Shown here in pieces: positions 19,087 to 27,229 of a stretch of DNA of 64,000 nt (within the stretch, counting starts at the first letter, position 1; each line of letters opens with the position of its first letter). A program made the position numbers and the translations under genes. This stretch comes from Firmicutes bacterium UBA4916 (GTDB lineage: Bacteria; Bacillota; Clostridia; Tissierellales; Tepidimicrobiaceae), in NCBI GenBank assembly GCA_002398845.1, contig DHBY01000052.1, forward strand, positions 13,751 to 77,750, read 5' to 3'. The notes under the pieces are model-generated. The model had not been told where the DNA came from, did not search any database, and saw only the letters and a list, made by a program, of their open reading frames with translations.

Positions 19087-19362
19087 TTGGCAAATATTAA
19101 ATCTGCAGAAAAAAGAATTCGAACTACTGAAAAGAAAACCGTTCTTAATAAAAATAAAAAATCAGAAATTAAAACGTATACTAAAAAGTTTAATGCAGCT
19201 ATAGAAAGCGGAAATACTGATGAAGCTAGGGAATTACTTAAAATTATAGATAAAAAGTTAAAGAAAGCAGCTTGCGAAAATATTGTTCATAAAAATGCTG
19301 CTGCAAGAAAAGTTAGTAGGTTAACAAAGGATTTAAACAGAAAAGTAAATGCAGCTGTATAA
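19087..19362 (+). CDS. rpsT: Small ribosomal subunit protein bS20
   Basis: A 91-residue bS20, starting with TTG (MANIKSAEKRIRTTEKKTVLN) six to eight bases behind AGAGGAGGTG. The frame could be opened further upstream to 19045, but that stretch includes the ribosome site and is not homologous. The conserved IKSAEKR start and the end HKNAAARKVSRLTKDLN are clear. It binds 16S rRNA early in 30S assembly. It is one of the few plus-strand genes, a single-gene unit with its own promoter and terminator. Confidence 0.96.
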   Translation: MANIKSAEKRIRTTEKKTVLNKNKKSEIKTYTKKFNAAIESGNTDEARELLKIIDKKLKKAACENIVHKNAAARKVSRLTKDLNRKVNAAV

Positions 19363-19367
19363 TATTA

Positions 19368-19394
19368 AAACTTCGGCAAACCCGAAGTTTTTTT
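19368..19394 (+). terminator. Terminator of rpsT
   Basis: Stem AAACTTCGG (19368-19376) with CCGAAGTTT (19382-19390), five-base loop, followed by further T (TTTTTTT in total). It may also act on holA transcripts arriving from the other strand. Confidence 0.9.
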
Positions 19395-19409
19395 GCATTT
19401 TATATAGCT

Positions 19410-20474
19410 TTATATTTTAAAACATAAATTGGTTATTAATATCTCTAAAGCTAATCTATCATCAACAGAACTTGATTTTATGTTTCTGTCTGTCTCTAGG
19501 CAATGTAACATTGCTCTTTCTAACTGGGATATAGTAAAATTATTGCTTTGATTAGATACCTTTTTGAATTCATATTTGGATAAATTCATTTTCTCAAATA
19601 CTTCTCCTTCAGTATAGCCTTTCATCTTTAATGCCTTTATATTTAGCATATTTCTTAATTGTCTAACTATCATATGTAAAATAAATAAAACAGGCTCATT
19701 TGCCATATACATTTCATTAAATAGTCTCAAAGCATTTTCTCCATTTTTTTGACTTATACTATTTAAAAGGTTAAACACATTCATCTCCAAAGGTTTTGTA
19801 ATTAATAAATCGATGATTTCCTTCGTCACATCTTTACCACTAGAAAGATAATTTGAAAGCTTTATGATTTCATTTTCTAAATCGTACAATGTTTTATCTT
19901 GTTTTGAATCAAAATAAGAGGACTGCTGAATAAAATAATTTATATTGGATTTAGATATTTTTCTATTATATTTTTTAAAACTTTTTTCAATCCAATCATT
20001 TAAATCTTTGCCCTTTAGCTTATTAAATTCTACTGCATCCCCTACTTTATTTATCTTTTTATATAAAGAATTTGTCTTCTTTACGCTACCCAATTTTTCT
20101 ACAAATATTAAGCATAAATAATCCTCCAATCCCCCAATATATTCTATCAATTGATTATTAAATTTGGAAGTGTCCAATTTATTTGATTCTTCATCACTTT
20201 CTTTCTTGCTTTTAAATAAGGGCAAATCTTTGACAATAACTATTTTTTTACTAGACATAAATGGTAGAGTTTCACAAGCATTAAGTATTTTATCAAAATC
20301 CATCTCTTTGCCATCTAAAACTATATAGTTTAATGGTTCAAAAGCTTCATCAATAAGAATATCTTTTGCCATTTTTAAAGTATAATCAATTAAATAATTT
20401 TCTTCTCCATAAAAAAGATAAACTGGTTTTAAATCATTAGCCTTTGCTTTTTTAATAAATTCCTTGTAGTTCAA
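19410..20474 (-). CDS. holA: DNA polymerase III subunit delta
   Basis: A 354-residue clamp-loader delta subunit. It begins with NYKEFIKKAKANDLKPVYLFYGEENYLIDYTLK, the family signature, followed by the middle AAA-like lid part and the helical C-terminal collar domain. Delta opens the beta sliding clamp in the clamp-loading complex. I chose the TTG at 20474 with GGAG close upstream; a frame from 20504 lies inside the comEC end. The gene overlaps the comEC stop by 23 bases, so the two are co-transcribed, as in Bacillus (comEC-holA-rpsT order). Confidence 0.95.
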   Translation of the reverse strand: MNYKEFIKKAKANDLKPVYLFYGEENYLIDYTLKMAKDILIDEAFEPLNYIVLDGKEMDFDKILNACETLPFMSSKKIVIVKDLPLFKSKKESDEESNKLDTSKFNNQLIEYIGGLEDYLCLIFVEKLGSVKKTNSLYKKINKVGDAVEFNKLKGKDLNDWIEKSFKKYNRKISKSNINYFIQQSSYFDSKQDKTLYDLENEIIKLSNYLSSGKDVTKEIIDLLITKPLEMNVFNLLNSISQKNGENALRLFNEMYMANEPVLFILHMIVRQLRNMLNIKALKMKGYTEGEVFEKMNLSKYEFKKVSNQSNNFTISQLERAMLHCLETDRNIKSSSVDDRLALEILITNLCFKI

Positions 20475-22923
20475 TTGTCTCCATCTCCTTATCAAGTAAT
20501 ACAAAGTGCTTAATCATTATATATGAAATTATATAATATATCATTAAATAAGATATTACTAGTCCATAGTGCCTAATTATATATATTATACTCAATCTTT
20601 CCTTTAGGAAAGGGGTAATTGTATAATCTTCTTTTCCCATGGAAAGATTTATTAGGCCTAGTTTATCTGTTCTATAAATTTCTATATGATTATCCTCATA
20701 TCTTGTAATAACTTCTTCATGAGGATGACCAAAACTATTGTTTCTGCCTACGGATATGAATCCAATTTTAGGCTCTATTTTCTCTAATAATTCTATTTTC
20801 GAAGAGGTTTTGCTACCATGATGAGGTACCTTTAAAAAGTCAACTTTACTATTTAAACTATTGATTACACTCTCTTCTCCTGCTTTTTCTATATCTCCTG
20901 TAAATAAAATATTTCTATTGAAATGGTTTAATAATAAAACTAAAGATAAGTCATTTTCATTGCAACTTGAATTTTGTAATAATTCCCGACTTGGACCTAC
21001 TACAGAGATACTAGTGTTATTATCTAGAGTAAGCTTGTCTCCTTTTTCTAAAATGGAAATAGGTATTTTTTTAGACAAAGCTTTCTTTTTTATTTCTCTA
21101 TATAAACTATTGTCCTCCATTTCATGCCCAATATATATATTTTCAATTTTTATATTGTCTATTAAATAAGGCAAGCTTTTACAATGGTCTGCATCAAAAT
21201 GGGTAATAAAAACACCTTTTAATTTAAGCACTCCCATTTTTTCTAAATAGGGGCAAAGAATATTTTTCCCAATATCAAAATTTCCAAATAAATTTCCTCC
21301 AGTATCTATAAGATAATATCCTTCTTTTGTATTTAGTAAAATGCTATCCCCTTGTCCTACATCTATAAAATCTATATCCAATCTTTGATTCATAGTAAAG
21401 ATAAATGAATTCACAACTACTACTAATAATAAATAGAATATAATAGCTTTGCTAACTCCTTTATTAAGTTTTTCAATATTTATAACTCTAAATACAATAA
21501 ACACCATAAGATAATATGATATGAATCCTATTGCAGATGGGGAAGGTAGTTTTAAAGTAAGATAGGGAAAATAATTAAAGATTTCAGTGGCATAAAAAAT
21601 AATATCTAATAAGAAATTAACTAAAATTCCAATTGCTTTTGTAAATGGGCCATTTATAAAAGATAAAGGTATTAAAAATATGCTGAGTATTAAACAAATT
21701 GAAAATATAGGCACAAGTATAATGTTTGCAACAATTCCTATGATAGGAATTTTATTAAAATAATAGGCCTGTACAGGTAATAATCCAATTTGAGCTGATA
21801 GAATTCCAACTAATGATTGAATCAAATTGCTATCATAGGAATAAAATTTCATCTTAAGTTTAGGAGTCAAATAGATAATAAAGAAAGTAGCTATGAAAGA
21901 TAATTGGAAACCAACACTAAACACCAAAAATGGATTTATGATTATCAATATAAATAGGGCAAAAAACAAGGTATTGATTGAATCATAAGGCTCATTCCAG
22001 ACTTGTGATATTAATAATAAAGAAAACATGATGTTTGCTCTAAGTACAGATGGCGGATTGCCAATTATATATGCATAAAACCATATAATTGTCGTAGTTA
22101 GAATTATATTTACCTTTCTATTTATTCCAAGATAAGAAAATATAATCATTAGGATTCCACTGATGATTCCTATATGTAAGCCTGAAACGGCCAATATATG
22201 GGCTAGCCCTAAATCCCTATACTTTGTTATGCTTTCTTGGTCTAGATAAGAATAATTGCCTAATACAATGGATTTCATCAATGAGCTATTATTTTCTGAT
22301 AAATAATAATCAAAAGTCTCCTCAATTCTTTCGATAAACTTAATTTTAAGGTTAAATAGTGGGTTTAAATTGATTTTTTCTACCTTAGTTATAGAATAGT
22401 CTTTTATAGTAGCTGTAGTATATATGCTTTCGGTTAATAGATTAAGTTTATAATTAAATAGCTTTGGATTAGTATTAGTTAATGGCTCCTTTAATACTCC
22501 CGTAAAACTTATTTCTTCTCCATATTTTAATTCTTTTTCCCCAATAACTTTTAGTATGATTTTTTCTGATACTTTTTTATCGGTCCCTTCATGATGTAGA
22601 TTATGTACAAGGAAAACATATCTTCTTTCTTCTTCTGAAATTATTTCAATATCCTTTACCTCGCCTGTTAATTCTACTGGGGTATCTACATATTTAATCA
22701 ACTGACTGCTATTTACTTTAAGATTTGCCAAGAATATGCCTAATAGTAAAAATGAGACTAACAGGTTTATTTTTGTTGAAACATTAAATTTAAGTTTTAA
22801 TAAAAATATAATTAGAGAAAAGATCAATAGGAATAAGATTAAATATGTACTTACCTCAATATAATAATAAAACACAACCCCTAATAACATGGGTATAGTA
22901 AAATACACAAAGGGTCTTTTCAT
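20452..22923 (-). CDS. comEC: DNA internalization protein ComEC/Rec2
   Basis: A full-length 823-residue ComEC. It has the N-terminal membrane part and DUF4131 region, the central competence domain with many membrane helices (SIVLGNYSY; LAHILAVSGLHIGIISG; NPPSVLRANIMFSLLL), and a C-terminal metallo-beta-lactamase-like domain (IDVGQGDSILLNT, FITHFDADHC, LFTGDIEKAGEE, LKVPHHGSKTS). ComEC forms the membrane channel for single-stranded DNA in transformation. comEA is present separately at 33 kb, so the two partners are split. A hydrophobic extension after the lactamase domain is seen at the C-terminus. The start is ATG behind AAGGAG. Confidence 0.96.
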   Translation of the reverse strand: MKRPFVYFTIPMLLGVVFYYYIEVSTYLILFLLIFSLIIFLLKLKFNVSTKINLLVSFLLLGIFLANLKVNSSQLIKYVDTPVELTGEVKDIEIISEEERRYVFLVHNLHHEGTDKKVSEKIILKVIGEKELKYGEEISFTGVLKEPLTNTNPKLFNYKLNLLTESIYTTATIKDYSITKVEKINLNPLFNLKIKFIERIEETFDYYLSENNSSLMKSIVLGNYSYLDQESITKYRDLGLAHILAVSGLHIGIISGILMIIFSYLGINRKVNIILTTTIIWFYAYIIGNPPSVLRANIMFSLLLISQVWNEPYDSINTLFFALFILIIINPFLVFSVGFQLSFIATFFIIYLTPKLKMKFYSYDSNLIQSLVGILSAQIGLLPVQAYYFNKIPIIGIVANIILVPIFSICLILSIFLIPLSFINGPFTKAIGILVNFLLDIIFYATEIFNYFPYLTLKLPSPSAIGFISYYLMVFIVFRVINIEKLNKGVSKAIIFYLLLVVVVNSFIFTMNQRLDIDFIDVGQGDSILLNTKEGYYLIDTGGNLFGNFDIGKNILCPYLEKMGVLKLKGVFITHFDADHCKSLPYLIDNIKIENIYIGHEMEDNSLYREIKKKALSKKIPISILEKGDKLTLDNNTSISVVGPSRELLQNSSCNENDLSLVLLLNHFNRNILFTGDIEKAGEESVINSLNSKVDFLKVPHHGSKTSSKIELLEKIEPKIGFISVGRNNSFGHPHEEVITRYEDNHIEIYRTDKLGLINLSMGKEDYTITPFLKERLSIIYIIRHYGLVISYLMIYYIISYIMIKHFVLLDKEMETIELQGIY

Positions 22924-22937
22924 ATTTTTTCTCCTTT

Positions 22938-23027
22938 TTATTTATTCCTATTCATCCTATTTAAAGACCATATAACTAAAATCATACCTAAAAATGCAAA
23001 CATACTTCCCATCTGCTGTTTATCCAT
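22938..23027 (-). CDS. Very small hydrophobic protein upstream of comEC (29 residues)
   Basis: A reading frame of 29 codons with ATG at 23027 behind GAGAGGAATTT, ending in TAA 15 bases before the comEC ATG. The product begins MDKQQMGSMFAF and has a clear hydrophobic segment (MFAFLGMILVIWSL) followed by a basic end (NRMNRNK). It is small enough to be missed by normal gene finding. The good ribosome site and tight spacing to comEC argue that it is translated; no function can be assigned. It could be a small membrane regulator or a leader peptide of comEC. Confidence 0.5.
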   Translation of the reverse strand: MDKQQMGSMFAFLGMILVIWSLNRMNRNK

Positions 23028-23146
23028 TTTAAATTCCTCTCCATAAATTTAATATATTTAAATCAATTATTGATGCCTTTATCTAAACAAATTATAACAT
23101 ATCATTAGGTTTATTATTAATATAAGATGAAATTATAATAAATGTT

Positions 23147-23176
23147 GTTAACTTTGGTATAAAAATGATAGAATAA
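23147..23176 (+). promoter_or_regulatory. Possible sigma-A promoter for the AlaX-like gene
   Basis: TTGTTA (23147-23152) and TAGAAT (23171-23176) are spaced by 18 bases, about 30 bases upstream of the start codon. The match is moderate. Confidence 0.45.
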
Positions 23177-23206
23177 TAGTAATAATTGGGAGGGATGGAT
23201 GGTAAT

Positions 23207-24403
23207 ATGACAGAAAAAATATATTTAATAAATCCATATCTACGGCAAGTCGATGCACGAATTGTAGAAAAAAAATATATGAATAACAGGTACTATATAA
23301 AAACTAATAAGACCATTTTTTATCCTAATCTTGCAGGTGGACAACCAGGAGATAAAGGTACTATAAATGGCGTTGAGGTATTAGATACTTATGAAGATAA
23401 TGGTGATATTGTCCATGTAACAAAGGACAATATTCATAGTGATAAAGTTCAATTATCAATAGATTGGGATAATAGATTTGACTATATGCAACAGCACTCT
23501 GGCCAACATCTTTTATCTGCTGTTTTTTATAAACTATATAATGGAGAAACTATTGGCTTTTATATAGGAAAAGAATATGTTTATATTGATATAAATATCC
23601 CTAATATTAGTGATGATGAAATCGAAAAGATAGAAGAGTTTGCCAATAAAATCATCTTTTCAAATTTTTCAATAAAATCCTATATTATTGAAAAAGGGGA
23701 TATTAATAGACTCCCCGTTAGAAAAGAACCCATCGTTAATTCTAATATTCGCATTGTGGAAATTGATGGTATAGACTTTTCTCCTTGCTGTGGTACCCAT
23801 CTTAGAAATACTGGGGAAATTGGTATAGTGAAAATAAGAAAAGTTGAAAAATATAAAGGGAATATTCGCGTAGAATTTGTATGCGGCAATAGAGCTTTAA
23901 AAGATTATACATGGAAAAATAGATATATCAGAAGAATAAGTGATTTATTATCCTCTAAGGATAAAGATGTTTATGATAGAGTTCAAAAGTTATACATTCA
24001 AAAAGAAGAATTAGAAAAAGAAAATAGAGATTTAAGAAAGGAGCTATATCAGTATAGAAGCCAAAAGTTATTAAAAGAATCTAAATCTATAAAGGGGAAA
24101 AACTGCATATGTAAAAAATTTAAGGATGCAGATTTTAAAGTACTTAATAATATTGTAGCTCATTTAAATTCCTTAGATAATAATATAATCATTTTTGGAA
24201 TTGATGGTACTGAAAATTCGCAATTTATTGCTAGTCGTAGTCCTAATATAAATATCAATATGAAAAATATATTTAAAGAAATATCTCAAGAAATAGATAT
24301 ACAAGGTGGAGGAAGTCCTCAAACGGTACAAGGTGGATGTACAAAGGATGAATTAGATTTAATTCTTAAGGGATTTTATGAAAGAATAATAAATAGCTTA
24401 TAA
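23207..24403 (+). CDS. Alanyl-tRNA editing protein, AlaX-L type with DHHA1-like tail
   Basis: A protein of about 398 residues related to the editing half of alanyl-tRNA synthetase. Zinc ligands are visible in MQQHSGQHLLSAVF (HxxxH) and FSPCCGTHLRNTGEIG (CxxxH), followed by a coiled coil (KEELEKENRDLRKELYQ) and a C-terminal DHHA1-like domain with QGGGSPQTVQGG. These enzymes hydrolyse Ser-tRNA-Ala or Gly-tRNA-Ala. I use ATG at 23207 (MTEKIYLINP); upstream ATG and TTG codons are too close to GGGAGGG. It is transcribed alone, divergent from comEC. The trans-editing role is inferred from the domains. Confidence 0.9.
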   Translation: MTEKIYLINPYLRQVDARIVEKKYMNNRYYIKTNKTIFYPNLAGGQPGDKGTINGVEVLDTYEDNGDIVHVTKDNIHSDKVQLSIDWDNRFDYMQQHSGQHLLSAVFYKLYNGETIGFYIGKEYVYIDINIPNISDDEIEKIEEFANKIIFSNFSIKSYIIEKGDINRLPVRKEPIVNSNIRIVEIDGIDFSPCCGTHLRNTGEIGIVKIRKVEKYKGNIRVEFVCGNRALKDYTWKNRYIRRISDLLSSKDKDVYDRVQKLYIQKEELEKENRDLRKELYQYRSQKLLKESKSIKGKNCICKKFKDADFKVLNNIVAHLNSLDNNIIIFGIDGTENSQFIASRSPNININMKNIFKEISQEIDIQGGGSPQTVQGGCTKDELDLILKGFYERIINSL

Positions 24404-24428
24404 TACTACCGTTAACTACAGGGCTTTT

Positions 24429-24462
24429 CGCTGTGCTCAGTAAAAATTTACTGAGCACAGCG
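24429..24462. repeat. Strong hairpin between convergent genes
   Basis: Two 16-base arms (24429-24444 and 24447-24462, starting CGCTGTGCTC) pair perfectly around a two-base loop. The flanking bases are T on the left and A on the right, which extends the stem rather than providing U-tracts. It separates the ends of the AlaX-like gene (plus) and the ATPase gene (minus) and probably serves as a shared transcript end. Confidence 0.6.
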
Positions 24463-24477
24463 GAAAAATATAAATTG

Positions 24478-25542
24478 CTAATTTACATAGGTCAATATTT
24501 CTTCTAATATTTCTTCTTTAACTTTGTTTACTCCATCATAATCCACAGTAGGTTTATAGCACTTTTCCAATATTTCATGATTTTTTCTAGCTGTTTTAAG
24601 ATTAGATATAGCATTGTCAATTAGTAAATTATAGACTTCATAATCTTTATCATTTTTTACTTTTTCATTGAAATATTCATTTAAGTTAATTTTTTTATGT
24701 GGAAAATCTAATCCAAGTTTATTAGAGGTTATGCAAGTATTTATGTCTTTAATTATTAAAGTCTCTATTTTTTCGGGAATAGTAGAGTTGTGATAAATTT
24801 CAACACTATATCCCCTAATTTTACTTTCCTCCATTATCCGCTTTATCAATGTGGATTTGCCTGTTCCAATTTCACCTTCAATATAGTATATAGTTGGAAT
24901 CCATTTTAATATGGTTTCTGTATAATCTATAAAACCTACTGGTGTATTTGCATTAGAGAACATATGTCTTTCAGTAGGGCTTATTTCTTTATGGTATTCT
25001 ACCTCCTTGGAAAATACCTCCTCAGTTAATTGTCTAGTAATATAATTTATTTTACTGAAATCCACGCTTATTTTATTGTTTTGGACGATTTCTTCATATA
25101 TGATTTTAGCTGATTTAAAATAAGCAAAAGCTCTTCTATAAGCAATTTTGTTATTCTTCTTTGCCTTTATTATTTCTTCCTTGGACATCATTAATTTTTC
25201 TGAATCAATAAATCGACCTAAGTCTATTAATTTATCTATTAATCCTGGATAGGTTGGATCGATTACATGAGGAAAGGTACCATCTGCTATGGCTATATTA
25301 AGCTTATTTATAAAAATACTATCAATAGATTCAGCATCAGAAGGGCAATGGTGATACTCTATATCAAAACCCTCTTCTATCATATGTTCTGCTATTTTTT
25401 TCATTAAAGAAGATTTCCCTCCTCCTGGCATACCCTTTAATATAAATAATCGGTTTCTATTTAAACCTATTATATTATCATGAAGTGAATAAAAGCCATT
25501 AGCCGTATTTCCCCCAAAAAACATTCTTCTAATTTCAACCAT
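24478..25542 (-). CDS. ATPase with two P-loops (PRK06851-like), function unknown
   Basis: A 354-residue protein with two separate nucleotide-binding loops: GMPGGGKSSLMKK near residue 37 and EGEIGTGKSTLIKR near residue 219. Each is followed by a segment that reads as a repeat of the other (FDIEYHHCPSDAESID and YSVEIYHNSTIPEKIE), so the protein looks like an internal duplication. I recognise the general type as a conserved hypothetical ATPase of Firmicutes without a known role. The ATG at 25542 lies six bases behind GGGAGG; a TTG at 25557 overlaps that site. The gene stands alone, next to stress and spore genes. Confidence 0.8.
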   Translation of the reverse strand: MVEIRRMFFGGNTANGFYSLHDNIIGLNRNRLFILKGMPGGGKSSLMKKIAEHMIEEGFDIEYHHCPSDAESIDSIFINKLNIAIADGTFPHVIDPTYPGLIDKLIDLGRFIDSEKLMMSKEEIIKAKKNNKIAYRRAFAYFKSAKIIYEEIVQNNKISVDFSKINYITRQLTEEVFSKEVEYHKEISPTERHMFSNANTPVGFIDYTETILKWIPTIYYIEGEIGTGKSTLIKRIMEESKIRGYSVEIYHNSTIPEKIETLIIKDINTCITSNKLGLDFPHKKINLNEYFNEKVKNDKDYEVYNLLIDNAISNLKTARKNHEILEKCYKPTVDYDGVNKVKEEILEEILTYVN

Positions 25543-25709
25543 ATGAAAACCTCCCAAAAAGATTATATATTATAATTTATTCCCTTAGAATTATTATGTG
25601 CATGAAGGTGGAAAAGAACTCTTTGAAAAAGTTCTTTTAATGGAATTTACGTTATTTTTGCTATAAAAATACTTTATATGGAGCTCAAGCTTAGACAAAT
25701 TATTGTATC

Positions 25710-25741
25710 TAAAAAAAGCACTCCTCTAAAAAGAGAAGTGC
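25710..25741 (-). terminator. Terminator after the USP-like gene
   Basis: Stem GCACT-CTCT/AGAG-AGTGC with one mismatch and a loop of T, followed on the minus strand by seven T. It lies directly after the stop at 25744. Confidence 0.85.
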
Positions 25742-25743
25742 CT

Positions 25744-26124
25744 CTATAAAAGTATAAATTCTATCTTTGGTAAAGCATTCTGTAGTTTTAATCCAAGATT
25801 TGAACTTTCATCATTTCCGTTGTTTGGAGGAGTTCCCATAATAATATGAGTAATATTATTATCAACTGCAAAATCAACTATAGTTTTCATAATATCCTTT
25901 GACCTAAGTACAGTTAAATCAGCCCCTACTTTTTTGGATACATCAAATAAATATTCTAATGCCTCTCCATCATCAATATTTTCTAAAAATTTTTCTTTCT
26001 CATTTACTACATGTATCACATATAATTTCCCTTTCTTTGCTTCTACTAATCTGTATCCATTTAATATAAGTCTTTCACAAGTCTTTTGCTGAGTCACGCA
26101 TACCATGATATTAGTTTTTTTCAT
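25744..26124 (-). CDS. Universal-stress-protein domain protein (KdpD-like USP)
   Basis: A 126-residue single USP domain that begins MKKTNIMVCVTQQKTCERLI, very like the USP domain inside KdpD sensor kinases, and contains KLYVIHVV, ADLTVLRSKDIMKTIVDFA and THIIMGTPP. A full KdpD or other kdp genes are not in the window, so this is a free-standing domain. USP domains bind ATP or similar ligands and respond to stress; a specific partner is unknown. The ATG at 26124 lies behind GGGGGAT, and a longer frame to 26151 includes that site. It has its own terminator and neighbours an SASP gene. Confidence 0.85.
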   Translation of the reverse strand: MKKTNIMVCVTQQKTCERLILNGYRLVEAKKGKLYVIHVVNEKEKFLENIDDGEALEYLFDVSKKVGADLTVLRSKDIMKTIVDFAVDNNITHIIMGTPPNNGNDESSNLGLKLQNALPKIEFILL

Positions 26125-26261
26125 ACGAAATCCCCCTTTAAAGAGTGACACCTATTACATTATACCATGAAATTAAAAAAATAGTATTAAATATGCCATA
26201 TTTTGTCCTAGATATTAATACTGAAAACACTATTCTTTACATTGCCTTAAAGTTTTAGACA

Positions 26262-26289
26262 TAAAAATAGGATAGAAACCTATCCTATT
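26262..26289 (-). terminator. Terminator of the SASP gene
   Basis: A ten-base stem (AATAGGATAG at 26266-26275, CTATCCTATT at 26280-26289, four-base loop) followed by TTTTTAT on the minus strand. It overlaps the SASP stop codon. Confidence 0.85.
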
Positions 26290-26494
26290 AATCATCCGTT
26301 AAATCTTTTTCTCCCATTTCAACTAATCTTTTGGTCATAAGTCCTCCTACACGACCGGCAGTAAATATATTATCCACAGGGCCTATTTCCTCATTATTCA
26401 TAAAAGCGTCAGATACCCCTAGCTCATTTGCTATTTCTAATTTCATTTCATTTAAAGCTTTCATAGCATTAGGATCCAATGGTCTTTTACTCAT
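26288..26494 (-). CDS. Small acid-soluble spore protein, alpha/beta type
   Basis: A 68-residue alpha/beta-type SASP. The GPR cleavage region KLEIANELGV and the DNA-binding C-terminal signature GRVGGLMTKRLVEMGE are both conserved; the N-terminus is MSKRPLDPNAMKALNEM. These proteins coat spore DNA and protect it from UV and chemicals, and are degraded by GPR at germination; gpr is encoded 8 kb away. The ATG at 26494 lies behind AGAGGTGAT. A forespore (sigma-G) promoter would be expected, but I could not identify one with confidence. Confidence 0.93.
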   Translation of the reverse strand: MSKRPLDPNAMKALNEMKLEIANELGVSDAFMNNEEIGPVDNIFTAGRVGGLMTKRLVEMGEKDLTDD

Positions 26495-26587
26495 AAATAT
26501 CACCTCTTTATAATAAAGTTGTTCTTATTTATTTTATCTAAGAACCTATTATAAAATACGAGGCAATTTAAGGATTACCATTATATT

Positions 26588-26893
26588 CTACCTTACCCTA
26601 TGAATTCTTGCTTTTTCTGCTTTTGGATCAGATATCATTTCATATCCACCCATAGCTGTCATAGTAACTAATAGAGCATTAATAATAGTAATAACTATAC
26701 CCTGCAATCCATTCCCGCTTTTTGCAAAAATAAAGTTTAAAATAAGAGCGATTATAAAAATATAAAATCTAACAAAAGCATCTCCAAATATTTTTTTAAT
26801 AATAGGTTTTGTAAACTGTGTTACAATAGCAGTTGCTGCAACTAGACCAGTAAAAGTTGCTAAAATTTCAGGTGTTACTAAATCATTATACAT
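26588..26893 (-). CDS. Small membrane protein with holin-like topology
   Basis: A 101-residue protein with three hydrophobic stretches (ILATFTGLVAATAIVTQF, FVRFYIFIIALILNFIFA, GLQGIVITIINALLVTMTAMGGYE) and a charged C-terminus (DPKAEKARIHRVR). Short length, multiple membrane helices and a charged tail resemble phage holin-like proteins found as single genes in clostridial chromosomes. No endolysin or other phage gene lies nearby, so the holin label is based on topology only and the function is uncertain. GGAGGTG precedes the ATG. The next 336 bases upstream contain no gene. Confidence 0.65.
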   Translation of the reverse strand: MYNDLVTPEILATFTGLVAATAIVTQFTKPIIKKIFGDAFVRFYIFIIALILNFIFAKSGNGLQGIVITIINALLVTMTAMGGYEMISDPKAEKARIHRVR

Positions 26894-27101
26894 TTTTTAC
26901 ACCTCCATTAATTTTATTCAATCTATTATGTAATCTTATTTTCTATACAACCATTTATCCCTAGTTGATTTATTCTTAAAAATTCTTCTCATGAAATTTT
27001 ATGCCAAGCTTAATTGATCTATGATAAAATTCTATTTAAACCTTTTTTATTAATAAAATAATCAATGGATTCTCTTAATTATTTAAATATTTTTAACCAA
27101 A

Positions 27102-27162
27102 TAGGCATTACTCCTGCCTAACTTGTCCCAAGAAGACAGGTGAAACGTCCCCTTGTCTTCTA
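27102..27162. repeat. REP/RAYT-like hairpin element
   Basis: Two adjacent hairpins in a 336-base gap without genes (26894-27229). One has arms TAGGCA (27102-27107) and TGCCTA (27115-27120). The other has AGAAGACA-type arms (27131-27138 and 27155-27162) plus an inner GG/CC extension around a core containing GGGGACG on the minus strand. Palindromes with a GACAAGGGGACG core flanked by GACA/TGTC-type arms are common dispersed elements in clostridia, often near IS200-like REP-associated transposases. No transposase is seen here. The rest of the gap is AT-rich spacer plus the terminator at 27173. Confidence 0.5.
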
Positions 27163-27172
27163 AATTTCTGTA

Positions 27173-27198
27173 GAAAAAAAGAGCCTTGTTAGGGCTCT
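27173..27198 (-). terminator. Terminator after the PepSY gene
   Basis: Stem AGAGCC/GGCTCT (27180-27185 with 27193-27198, seven-base loop) followed on the minus strand by seven T. Confidence 0.85.
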
Positions 27199-27229
27199 CA
27201 TTATATTATTTGCTTAAAAGTTTCATATT

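Noticed and set aside
22924..23206. T-box leader before the AlaX-like gene
   Set aside because: There is no T-box sequence and the leader is too short.
25612..25638. Inverted repeat AAAAGAACT/AGTTCTTTT as a regulatory element of the ATPase gene
   Set aside because: It is AT-rich and short, as expected by chance here, and no function can be supported.
26521..26545. GTTCTTA/TAAGAAC repeat upstream of the SASP gene as an operator
   Set aside because: Low-complexity AT sequence; no sigma-G promoter could be aligned with it convincingly.
26894..27229. An 18-codon frame (MRRIFKNKS...) in the gap upstream of the holin-like gene
   Set aside because: No Shine-Dalgarno sequence and too short to support.
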